Source: JBDKTH01 sp964558295
GTDB taxonomy: Bacteria; Planctomycetota; Planctomycetia; Pirellulales; Thermoguttaceae
Assembly (NCBI GenBank): GCA_964558295.1
Contig: CAZLDQ010000058.1
Span: 1 to 28,290 of the forward strand
Length of the DNA stretch: 28,290 bases
Direction: 5' to 3'
In this document: in pieces, positions 14,036 to 21,900 of the stretch
Layout of the letters: every line of letters starts with the position of its first letter
Numbering within the stretch: position 1 is the stretch's first letter
Notes under the pieces: generated by a model
Database searches by the model: none
What the model was told of the DNA's origin: nothing
What the model saw: the letters and a program-made list of their open reading frames with translations, nothing else
Program-made: the position numbers and the translations under genes

Positions 14036-15007
14036 GTGACCTATCTGATTGGGACGGACGAGGCGGGCTTTGGTCCCAACCTGGGGCCGTTGGTGATATC
14101 GGCGACGGTCTGGCAGGTGCCCGACGGGGTGCAAGCCACGGAGTTGTATCGCCTGTTGGCCGACGTGGTGGCGACCGTCCCTCGTCGCGGTCGTGCGGGG
14201 GAACCTTTGCGGGTAGCCATTGCGGACTCGAAATCCCTCTATCAGCCGTCCAAAGGCTTGCGGCATTTGGAACTCGGTGTTTTGGCCGCCTTGGGAGTCC
14301 TTGACCGGTTTCCGGCGAGATGGTCGGAGGTCTGGGATGCCTTGGCTCCTGGCGGTCCGGTTTGTTGGCGGTCGATCCCCTGGTATGGCGGCTACGAGGT
14401 GGCCCTGCCGATCGCCGTTACCCGCGAGGAACTCGATCGGTTGACGGCGGCGTTTCGTACCGGGCTGACCGCGGCCGGCGTGCGGTTGATCGAGATGCGG
14501 AGCCGAGTGATCTTTGAAGCGGAGTACAACGAACTCGTCGAGCAACACGGGTCGAAGAGCACGGCCTTGTCGCATGCAACGTTGGACCTTGTGAGTGAGG
14601 TGAGTCAAACGCTGGGGCGAGAAGGGATCTCGGTCGTCTGTGACAAGCATGGCGGGCGCAATAGTTATCAGCATCTCTTGAGCGAGCATTTTCCCGAGTG
14701 GTTGATCGAAGTCTACGGTCAGTCGCGAGAGCGCAGCGTGTACCGTTTTGGGCCGCACGATCGTCGCATGGAGGTCGTCTTCCAGATGAAGGCCGAATCG
14801 TTTTTGCCGGCCGCGTTGGCCTCGATGGCTTCGAAATATCTTCGCGAGCTGGCAATGGAGGCCTTCAACGCCTTTTGGTGCGGGCATGTGGCAGGGCTGC
14901 AGCGCACGGCGGGCTATCCCCAAGACGCCCGACGCTTCAAGGACGCGATTGCGACGGCCCAAGCCGAGTTGGGCATCGACGACCGGGCCCTGTGGCGGGT
15001 GCGATAA
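14036..15007 (+). CDS. divergent RNase HII/HIII-like nuclease
   Basis: Recognised from the type 2 RNase H motifs: TDEAGFGPNLGPLV near the N-terminus (D8, E9; canonical DEAGRGPxAGPV), ADSKSL (D64-K66; canonical DSKKL), VCDKHGG (D203) and the late ALASMASKYLRE helix (canonical xAAxSIxAKxxRD). These supply the acidic residues for two-metal hydrolysis of RNA in RNA/DNA hybrids. At 323 residues it is longer than RNase HII (about 200), with an insertion between DSK and the third acidic motif. It lacks the N-terminal TBP-like domain of RNase HIII, so it may be a separate subfamily with another substrate. GTG 14036 is chosen because GAAGGAG lies about six bases upstream. It follows the GAP1-like gene after 51 bases. 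Confidence 0.75.
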   Translation: MTYLIGTDEAGFGPNLGPLVISATVWQVPDGVQATELYRLLADVVATVPRRGRAGEPLRVAIADSKSLYQPSKGLRHLELGVLAALGVLDRFPARWSEVWDALAPGGPVCWRSIPWYGGYEVALPIAVTREELDRLTAAFRTGLTAAGVRLIEMRSRVIFEAEYNELVEQHGSKSTALSHATLDLVSEVSQTLGREGISVVCDKHGGRNSYQHLLSEHFPEWLIEVYGQSRERSVYRFGPHDRRMEVVFQMKAESFLPAALASMASKYLRELAMEAFNAFWCGHVAGLQRTAGYPQDARRFKDAIATAQAELGIDDRALWRVR

Positions 15008-15015
15008 CTAGCGTC

Positions 15016-15040
15016 AGAGGGGGTTGCGGTTTTCCCCTCT
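15016..15040 (+). terminator. possible terminator hairpin
   Basis: AGAGGGG (15016-15022) pairs with CCCCTCT (15034-15040) around an 11-base loop, just after the stop of the RNase H-like gene. No T run follows on the plus strand, so it may be an mRNA-stabilising hairpin instead. Confidence 0.35.
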
Positions 15041-15108
15041 AGCAGTATATTGTGAATGGTCGGTTCATTGTGATGGTTGAGGGGCAATGGACCTCGTTTC
15101 CATTGACG

Positions 15109-16155
15109 ATGAAGCCTCACCGTACCCTCTTCTCCATTGAGCGTCAGGCCCTTCTCTGGCCATCGTGTCGTGCGGACCGATTGCGTGGGTTTACCCTGAT
15201 TGAACTGTTGGTCGTGATCACGATCATCGGTATCCTGATGGGATTGCTGCTGCCTGCCGTTCAGGCGACCCGAGAGAGCGCACGGCGTACCCAGTGTGCC
15301 AATAATCTCAAGCAGATTGGGTTGGCGGCACTCAACCATCTCCAGGCTCATAACATCTTTCCTAGTGGAGGCTGGGGACACCGTTGGGTTGGTGATCCGG
15401 ATCGTGGTTATGGTCCTAGCCAGCCAGGCGGCTGGATCTACCACCTTCTTCCGTTTCTTGAACAGCAGGCGCTACACGATTTGGGGGCTGGACAGAATGC
15501 CGCGGCCAAGAGTGAGGCGGCGACCCAACTGGTCACCACGCCGCTGCCCATGTTTACGTGTCCGAGTCGTCGCAGCGCAATCCTTTATCCCCACAGTACC
15601 TCAAATGTCCATCCGTACAATCCGGGATTTGACGGCGTGCAAATGGCGAAACCTTCACAGGTCGCCAAGTCGTGCTACGCGATCAACGGAGGAGCGTGTC
15701 ATTTGGGGGACATTCCGGGGAAGAGTGATCTTGCCACGGGGGCGACGGCAGACTTCACCGATAGCACCGCTGAGGCCAATGGGGTTTGTTACTGGAAGAG
15801 CCAGCTTACGGCCGCCCATGTGCGCGACGGGACCAGCAACACCTATTTTGCCGGCGAGAAGTACATCAATCCTGACTGGTACGAGTTGGGCAACACCTCG
15901 GGGAACAATCAGAGCATGTATATTGGGTTTGATCGGGACACGGCCCGTTACTGTGGGCCGTTGTATCCGTTGCATCGCGATACTGCCGGGTTGAACTTCT
16001 CGGACTATAATTTCGGGGGGCCCCACGTGGGCGGATGTCAGTTTGTCTTCTGTGACGGCTCGGTCCGCGTGATCAGCTTCAGCATTGACCTGATGATTCA
16101 CGAGCGATTGGGCAACCGGAAGGACGGTCAGCCGATCGACGAGAGCCAGTTGTAG
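15109..16155 (+). CDS. DUF1559 pseudopilin-like protein
   Basis: A planctomycete-type DUF1559 protein of 348 residues. The prepilin N-methylation motif GFTLIELL (G27/F28) and hydrophobic helix to about residue 50 direct cleavage by a PilD-like peptidase and assembly or anchoring in the inner membrane. ARRTQCANNLKQIGLA follows, as in most members, and the C-terminus has the family's H-X9-DG motif (HVGGCQFVFCDG). These proteins occur in tens to hundreds of copies per planctomycete genome, with unknown roles. The start is uncertain: ATG 15109 gives a 27-residue leader, with ATG 15073 and GTG 15052 upstream and TTG 15181 downstream; none has a clear ribosome binding site. It appears unrelated to its neighbours and is flanked by hairpins on both sides. 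Confidence 0.9.
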   Translation: MKPHRTLFSIERQALLWPSCRADRLRGFTLIELLVVITIIGILMGLLLPAVQATRESARRTQCANNLKQIGLAALNHLQAHNIFPSGGWGHRWVGDPDRGYGPSQPGGWIYHLLPFLEQQALHDLGAGQNAAAKSEAATQLVTTPLPMFTCPSRRSAILYPHSTSNVHPYNPGFDGVQMAKPSQVAKSCYAINGGACHLGDIPGKSDLATGATADFTDSTAEANGVCYWKSQLTAAHVRDGTSNTYFAGEKYINPDWYELGNTSGNNQSMYIGFDRDTARYCGPLYPLHRDTAGLNFSDYNFGGPHVGGCQFVFCDGSVRVISFSIDLMIHERLGNRKDGQPIDESQL

Positions 16156-16183
16156 GCAGAACCGGCACACGTTTTGCAATTGT

Positions 16184-16222
16184 TTGCTCCGCTTGTGACA
16201 GGTCATTCACCACGCGGAGCAA
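16184..16222 (+). promoter_or_regulatory. hairpin covering the glycosyltransferase ribosome binding site
   Basis: TTGCTCCGC (16184-16192) is the exact complement of GCGGAGCAA (16214-16222), loop of 21 bases. The downstream arm contains the GGAG Shine-Dalgarno (16216-16219) of the gene starting at 16229. The fold would mask the site, and could also act as a weak stop signal for the DUF1559 transcript. Confidence 0.45.
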
Positions 16223-16228
16223 TAAGCC

Positions 16229-17359
16229 ATGAGAATTGCCCAGGTCGCGCCGCTGTATGAGAGTGTGCCGCCGAAGCACTATGGTGGGACGGAACGTGTT
16301 GTGTCCTACCTGACGGAAGAGTTGGTCCGGCAAGGTCACGAGGTGACCCTCTTTGCCAGTGGCGATTCGGCGACCCAGGCCCGTTTGGTCGCTTGCTTTC
16401 CCTGCTCCTTGCGGACTGATCCAAACTGTGTGGATCCGTTCGCCTGCCATCTGGCGATGCTGGAAGAGGTCTACAAACGGGCGTCGCATTTTGATGTGAT
16501 TCACTTTCATGTCGACTACCTCCACTTTCCTGTCTCGAGTCGGAAGCGATTTGCGCATCTGACGACGCTTCACGGGCGGCTGGACCTTCCCGATTTACTC
16601 CCGCTCTACGAGCGCTTTCCCAAAGAACCGGTGGTCTCCATCTCCGACGCGCAACGCAAACCGCTGGCCTGGGTGAATTGGGTGGGAACGGTGCATCATG
16701 GGCTCCCGGAAGGGCTCTATCGATGCCACCCCGAACCAGGGAAGTACCTGGCCTTTGTCGGGCGGATTTCTCCGGAAAAACGGGTTGATCGGGCGATTGA
16801 GATCGCCCAACGGGTCGGCCTGCCGCTGAAGATCGCCGCGAAGGTCGACCGTGCCGACCGGGAGTACTTCTATGAACAGATCGAGCCCCTGCTGGATCAC
16901 CCGCTCATTGAGTTTGTCGGTGAGATTAGCGAGAAGGAGAAGAATGATTTTCTCGGCAACGCGCAGGCCTTGCTGTTTCCCATCGATTGGCCGGAGCCCT
17001 TTGGCTTGGTGATGATCGAGGCGATGGCTTGCGGCCTGCCGGTCGTGGCGTGGCGTTGCGGTTCGGTGCCGGAAGTGATCGAGGAGGGGCTCACCGGCTT
17101 TGTCGTGGATAGCATCGATGAGGCGGTTGAGGCGGTGCAGCGAATTCCTCAGCTTAGTCGCACCCGTTGTCGGCACGTCTTCGAGACCCGCTTCAGCAGC
17201 CGGCGGATGTGTCACGACTACCTGCGCATCTACCGGCAACTGCACCACGCTGAACTGGAAGGGGTAAGGATGAATCGGACGATGGGGACCGCCGACGCCA
17301 ACGGCCCTGCCCATGGCGGTGGAACTGCTGCCGCGGGGGTTGGGAACCTCCCGACCTAG
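16229..17359 (+). CDS. family 4 glycosyltransferase (GT-B)
   Basis: A 376-residue GT-B enzyme that moves a sugar from an activated (UDP/GDP) donor to a lipid, glycan or small molecule. The N-terminal Rossmann domain starts MRIAQVAPLYESVPPKHYGG with the GGTERVV acceptor-side motif. The C-terminal domain shows FVGRISPEKRVDRAIEIA and PEPFGLVMIEAMACGLPVVA, containing the E(x7)E donor-binding signature, followed by a GSVPEVI loop. No signal peptide: it acts on the cytoplasmic face. The last 35 residues are Gly/Ala-rich and probably disordered. The ribosome binding site lies within an inverted repeat. No other glycan genes adjoin, so the acceptor is unknown. Confidence 0.92.
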   Translation: MRIAQVAPLYESVPPKHYGGTERVVSYLTEELVRQGHEVTLFASGDSATQARLVACFPCSLRTDPNCVDPFACHLAMLEEVYKRASHFDVIHFHVDYLHFPVSSRKRFAHLTTLHGRLDLPDLLPLYERFPKEPVVSISDAQRKPLAWVNWVGTVHHGLPEGLYRCHPEPGKYLAFVGRISPEKRVDRAIEIAQRVGLPLKIAAKVDRADREYFYEQIEPLLDHPLIEFVGEISEKEKNDFLGNAQALLFPIDWPEPFGLVMIEAMACGLPVVAWRCGSVPEVIEEGLTGFVVDSIDEAVEAVQRIPQLSRTRCRHVFETRFSSRRMCHDYLRIYRQLHHAELEGVRMNRTMGTADANGPAHGGGTAAAGVGNLPT

Positions 17360-17567
17360 GCGTTCAGTGACATGAAGGCGGTCGTTCTGGCTGATCGTTT
17401 GCCAAACGCCCCCCCGCGTCAGTGCTGTCAAAGATGGCAGGTTGGGTAGGATTTTTCGCGGGTTGACGCCCACATTCTTGTGTAGGTGCCCAAAGGCTTC
17501 GACTTCCCGCCAGGGAGTCGGTAAGCCATTTCTGGCGAGGGGAACGCGGCCTTTGGAAGGCACTAGG
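17360..17567. other. spacer between GT4 gene and WXG operon promoter
   Basis: About 200 bases in which I see no gene and no clear terminator. GGCGTT and AACGCC near its start could pair only across a long loop. It is followed by the promoter at 17568. Confidence 0.4.
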
Positions 17568-17597
17568 TTGACACTCCCCGTTTGGTGTCCTTATATT
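17568..17597 (+). promoter_or_regulatory. strong sigma-70-type promoter of the WXG/FtsK operon
   Basis: A perfect TTGACA (17568-17573) and TATATT (17592-17597) are separated by 18 bases. Predicted transcription start is about 17604, leaving an unusually long leader of about 170 bases before the first gene at 17774. No other such promoter lies between the four downstream genes, which are tightly spaced. Confidence 0.65.
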
Positions 17598-17603
17598 GCA
17601 ACA

Positions 17604-17773
17604 TAGAGGCAGGCGACCGGAACCGCTTGCCAAATCACCTCAAGGCGTTTTGTCTTCGTCCAGCCGGAGAGGTATCTTTTCTGGAGGCTTGGGCGAGGAA
17701 GGCCGTTTTGGCCAGCTCGCCAGGGCGGCCGCCGCCTCCGGCCGTGTCTCGATGCAGCAGAAAGGGCCCTCTC
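17604..17773 (+). promoter_or_regulatory. structured 5' leader of the WXG/FtsK operon
   Basis: The leader contains a two-part hairpin: GGCGAG/CTCGCC (17692-17697 with 17716-17721) enclosing GGCC/GGCC (17701-17704 with 17710-17713) and a GTTTT loop, then a GC-rich self-complementary stretch (about 17724-17743). The ribosome binding site AAAGGG (about 17761-17765) follows. The length and folding suggest post-transcriptional control; no known riboswitch class is recognised. The frame open from 17582 through the leader has no Shine-Dalgarno. Confidence 0.4.
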
Positions 17774-18046
17774 ATGCCACAGGCCATCGTCGATCCGGAA
17801 GAACTCCGTCGCTTTGCCCACAACCTTAAGAAATTCACGACCGAGGTTCAAGACCGGATGACTGCCCTGGCCGGTCAGATGGTCGCCTTGGGCAAGACCT
17901 GGCGTGATCAGGAGAACAAGAAGTTCGTCGAGGAGTTCGAGCAGCACATGAAGGGGATTGCCCGCTTCATCGAAGTGACGGACGAGCACATTCCTTACCT
18001 GTTGCGGAAAGCCGAGTACATCGAGCAGTACCTGCAACAGCGTTGA
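17774..18046 (+). CDS. WXG100-like small helical protein, 90 aa
   Basis: Nearly all helix with a central turn at W43-R-D-Q, matching the size (about 90-100 residues) and helix-turn-helix hairpin of WXG100/ESAT-6-type substrates, where a W-x-G turn lies near the middle. Here it reads WRDQENKKF, with Trp followed eight residues later by Phe (W43, F51). The Y-x-x-x-D/E secretion motif of mycobacterial ESX substrates is not evident at the C-terminus. AGAAAGGG precedes ATG 17774 by about eight bases. It is the first gene of a four-gene operon ending in an FtsK/SpoIIIE ATPase, the usual partner of WXG100 proteins, so it is probably an export substrate or a structural partner. The family call rests on fold pattern and context. 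Confidence 0.75.
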   Translation: MPQAIVDPEELRRFAHNLKKFTTEVQDRMTALAGQMVALGKTWRDQENKKFVEEFEQHMKGIARFIEVTDEHIPYLLRKAEYIEQYLQQR

Positions 18047-18086
18047 GCATCCGATTGAGAACCACCTGGTACAAAGGAGGCCGGCG

Positions 18087-18689
18087 ATGGGAGAAGCCTG
18101 CGTCAGGTCGGTCGCGGCCGTTGACGAATTGTCCGTGGCGCTGCGTCTGTTTGCCGAAGAATCGGCGAACGCTCTGGCCGATCTTGATCAGGAGGTGAAA
18201 CGAGCCCTCGAGTGGATCCACCATGATCGCAAGGACTACTGGGCACGTGAGGTTCGCCAGGGGTTTGACCGCGTGGCCGAAGCGCGGGCGAATCTGGAAC
18301 GCCGTATGATCTCCCGCCTGGGCGACGATCGGCCGGCGGCCACGGAAGAGAAGAAGGCTCTCGCGATTGCTAAACAGCGACTGGAAATGGCCCAAGAGAA
18401 GGTGCAGGCCGTTAAGCGGTGGTCGCATGTGATCGAGCACGAGCTCCAGGAATACGTGGGGATTCTCAATCAGTTCACCACTTGGCTGCAAAGCGATCAT
18501 CCCAAGGCCCAGGCGAGGCTCAAACGCATGAGCCAGGCGTTGGACGCCTACGTCAATCTCCCCGTGGCCCCTGATGATACGACAGACCGGCGATCTGTGT
18601 CACAGGCGTCCGCACCCGAGGAGCAGGCGGCACAATCGTCCCCCGTTTCGGACGAGAGTGATAAGGCCGAACCGTTCCAGGAGTCATAA
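18087..18689 (+). CDS. coiled-coil protein of the WXG/FtsK operon, 200 aa
   Basis: About residues 1-155 are predicted helix, with a strongly charged coiled-coil region at 85-125. The segment WAREVRQGF (W52 to F60) has the same Trp-to-Phe spacing as the WxDQ motifs of the two neighbouring small proteins, suggesting a common helical-hairpin origin. The C-terminal 45 residues are Ser/Glu/Asp/Pro-rich and probably disordered. AAGGAGG six bases before ATG 18087 marks a very strong ribosome binding site, so the protein may be abundant. It lies 40 bases after the WXG100-like gene and two bases before the next. Likely role: an accessory or second substrate of the ATPase. No database family is recognised. 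Confidence 0.75.
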   Translation: MGEACVRSVAAVDELSVALRLFAEESANALADLDQEVKRALEWIHHDRKDYWAREVRQGFDRVAEARANLERRMISRLGDDRPAATEEKKALAIAKQRLEMAQEKVQAVKRWSHVIEHELQEYVGILNQFTTWLQSDHPKAQARLKRMSQALDAYVNLPVAPDDTTDRRSVSQASAPEEQAAQSSPVSDESDKAEPFQES

Positions 18690-18691
18690 CG

Positions 18692-18919
18692 ATGCGATTA
18701 TGGGATCTCAATACGGGGGCTACGCGGTTGGAAGAGGCGATGAAAGACCTTACCAACGCCAGGTTGCGCATCGCCGAGCGGTGGAATGACCAAACCTACC
18801 ACGAGTTCCAGGAAACCCACCTCGATCCGCTGGACCCGCTTCTGCGCCGTACCGTGGAAGCGATTCGTCGGATGGCCGAAGTGCTGGCCAAAGCGGAACG
18901 TGATTGTGGATCATACTGA
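18692..18919 (+). CDS. short WXG-like protein, 75 aa
   Basis: A small helical protein with WNDQTYHEF (W31 to F39), matching the WxDQxxxxF of the first gene in the operon exactly in spacing and in the D-Q pair. It is too short for a full WXG100 hairpin plus tail but could pair with the 90-residue partner as a heterodimer, as EsxA/EsxB do. CAGGAG precedes ATG 18692 by about eight bases. It begins two bases after the preceding stop and ends two bases before the ATPase start, so the genes are translationally linked. No signal peptide or membrane helix is seen. Confidence 0.7.
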   Translation: MRLWDLNTGATRLEEAMKDLTNARLRIAERWNDQTYHEFQETHLDPLDPLLRRTVEAIRRMAEVLAKAERDCGSY

Positions 18920-18921
18920 CG

Positions 18922-21900
18922 ATGAGTGAAGAACGCCAAGTGACCGAAGAGCTTTCCCCGAACCGTCCGCGGGATCTGGTGCTGGCCCTGCGCGAATTGG
19001 TCGCGGCGCGTACTCCCGCTGACGTGGAGATCCCCTTGGCTGCCAAGGCGCGTGGTGAGGCAATCAAACGGCGCTATGACGAGACCCGGCAACAATTGGT
19101 CGAGCAGTTTGACGCCGAACGCCGGTCGGCCGAGTCGCAGTTTCATGCGGCGAAGCGGGCGATTCAGATGGATTTTGAAGCGTCTTATCGCGCCGTCGAG
19201 CAGGAATACAACACGGTCCGCCAGAGCATTGCCAGCCGCTTTGAAACCGAGGATGCGGTCCAGAAGAAGGCCTTCGACGAGGCTCGCTGGGAAACAACGA
19301 CGATCTTCGAGGCTACCCGCGGCGGTCAGAATGCCCAACTTCGCGAGTTCCAGGACCAATTGGCGGCGCAGTGGAACGATATTGGCGACGTCGAGCAAGA
19401 GGCGATTCGTGTATTGAAAAAGCGGCGTCAGTGGCGTGATTATCCGCAGCCCCAACCGCGTGCATTGCCTCCCGGCGATCCCTACGCTCAGTTCACCGAA
19501 TTGGCCGTGTTGGTAAAGAATCAGTTGCAAGCCTTGCGGAGGCAGATTCTGCCGCGTTGGTTTGAAGGGGCCCAGCCGGTGGGGCTGTTCCTGTTGTTCT
19601 GTCTGGTGACGGCCTGGCCCGCTGGCTATTTGGTCAACTGGGAACCGGTGTTCTGGGGAACGCTTGGGCTTGGGGGCGGCGGCCTGCTGACCGCCGTGTT
19701 CGGCACGTGGATCTACTATCTGGCGAAGGCGGAATCGACCGAAGCTTTTCTGGGACTGCGTCAACTGTTGGCCGAGGCCGACCTTGCCCGCCGCATGGCA
19801 CTCGAAGCAGCTCAACACAAGTGCGAACAGCAGACGCTTGCCGGGCGGAAAAAGCTCGAGGAGGAACTGGTCCGAGCAGAAGAGACTTTCCACAAGGCCC
19901 AGGCCGAATTGCAGCAGCGCCGCAAGAGTGAGCTGGCTCAGGCGGAAGCCAAGTATCCGCCCCTCTTAGCGGAACTCACTGCACGCCGTGACCGCCGTTT
20001 GGAGGAGGCCCAGGAACGCTACGCCCGCCAACGCGACGAGATCCAGGAACGCTGCGAACGCGAGTTGGATCGCCTCTTGACCGAGCACTTTCGGGAGACT
20101 GTGGAAAGTCAGCAGGAGTTTGAACGGCAGTGGGGCGCGCTCGTTGGGCGCTGGCGGGAAGGGATGGGGGAGTTCGAGACGGCGGTCGAGGCGATCAATG
20201 CGGCGTGCCATCGGGTGTTCCCTGCCTGGGACGCGGTCCAATGGGCTGGCTGGACGCCAGCGTCCGAGATTCCGCGTGCGGTTCCCTTTGGGCAGTTTTC
20301 GTTGAGCCTTGGTGAGATCGAAGGGGGGATTCCCGCCGATCCGCAACTCCGTCCCACACGGACCGACTACACGCTGCCTGCCCTGTTTCCCTTCGGCGAC
20401 CGGTCGCTGATTCTCTTGAAGGCCGCCGGCGAGGGGCGGACTCGGGCCGTGGAGACGATTCGAGCCCTCATGCTCCGCCTGCTCACCTCGATGCCGCCTG
20501 GCAAAGTCCGTTTCACGATCGTCGATCCTGTCGGCCTGGGCGAGAATTTTTCGGCCTTCATGCATCTGGCGGACTACAACGATCAGCTCGTCTCCAGTCG
20601 CATCTGGACCGATGCGAGCCATATCGATCAGCGTCTGGCCGATCTGACCGGCCACATGGAAAACGTGATCCAGGTCTACTTGCGCAACGAGTTTTCCTCG
20701 ATTCAGGAGTACAACCAGTTTGCCGGGGAAATGGCCGAACCGTATCGAATCCTGGCGGTGGCCAATTTTCCCACGAATTTCAGCGAAGCGGCCGCCAAGC
20801 GATTGACGAGTATTGTGGCCAGCGGGGCCCGCTGCGGCGTTTACACGCTCCTGAGTGTCGACACGAAGCTCCGCGTGCCGCGTGATTTTCATCTGGCCGA
20901 CCTGGAGGCCCACGCCGTAGTGCTCCGCTGGGAAGAAACGCGATTCGTCTGGGAGCATCCCGAGTTGGGCGATATTCCTCTCGACTTGCTTACCCCGCCA
21001 CCAGACGAGCAGTTCACCGAGATTGTTCGCTCCGTGGGGCAGCGGGTCAAAGACGCCGACCGCGTGGAAGTCCCCTTCTCGTTCATCTTGCCCGAGGAAG
21101 ACCAGTGGTGGACCGGCGACAGCCGCATGGGGATCGACATCCCTTTGGGACGCGCCGGGGCGATGAAACTGCAGCACTTGCGACTGGGTAAAGGCACCTC
21201 GCAACATGTGCTCATTTCCGGGAAGACCGGCTCCGGCAAGTCGACCCTTCTGCATGCCCTGATCACGAATTTGGCGATTCGCTACAGCCCCGAGGAAGTC
21301 GAGCTCTATTTGGTGGACTTCAAGAAGGGCGTGGAGTTCAAGGCGTATGCGGAGGCCGAGTTGCCACACGCCCGGGTGATCGCCATCGAGAGCGAACGGG
21401 AATTTGGTCTGAGTGTGTTGGAGCGGCTCGACGGCGAACTGAAACGCCGTGGCGATCTGTTCCGCAATCTGGGCGTGCAAGACGTCAACGCCTTTCGCTC
21501 ACTGCGGCCGGACGAACCGATGCCGCGGGCACTCCTGATTATCGACGAGTTCCAGGAGCTCTTCGTTGAGGACGACCGGATTGCGCAGACCGCCGCGATG
21601 CTCTTGGATCGCTTGGTGCGTCAAGGCCGTGCGTTTGGAATTCACGTGCTCTTAGGATCGCAGACGTTGGCCGGCTCCTATTCGCTGCCACGCAGCACGA
21701 TCGGCCAGATGGCGGTGCGTATTGCCTTACAGTGCGCCGAGGCCGACGCCCATCTGATTCTCAGCGAAGAGAACACGGCGGCCCGACTGCTGCGGCGGCC
21801 CGGCGAGGCAATTTACAACGACGCCAACGGGCTGTTTGAGGGGAACCATCCGTTCCAGGTGGTCTGGCTTGCCGATCATGAGCGCGAGGACTACTTGCGG

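Noticed and set aside
13694..14962. 422-codon minus-strand frame
   Set aside because: Antisense of the GAP1-like and RNase H-like genes.
19966..21480. 504-codon minus-strand frame within the ATPase gene
   Set aside because: Antisense shadow of a gene with intact Walker motifs.
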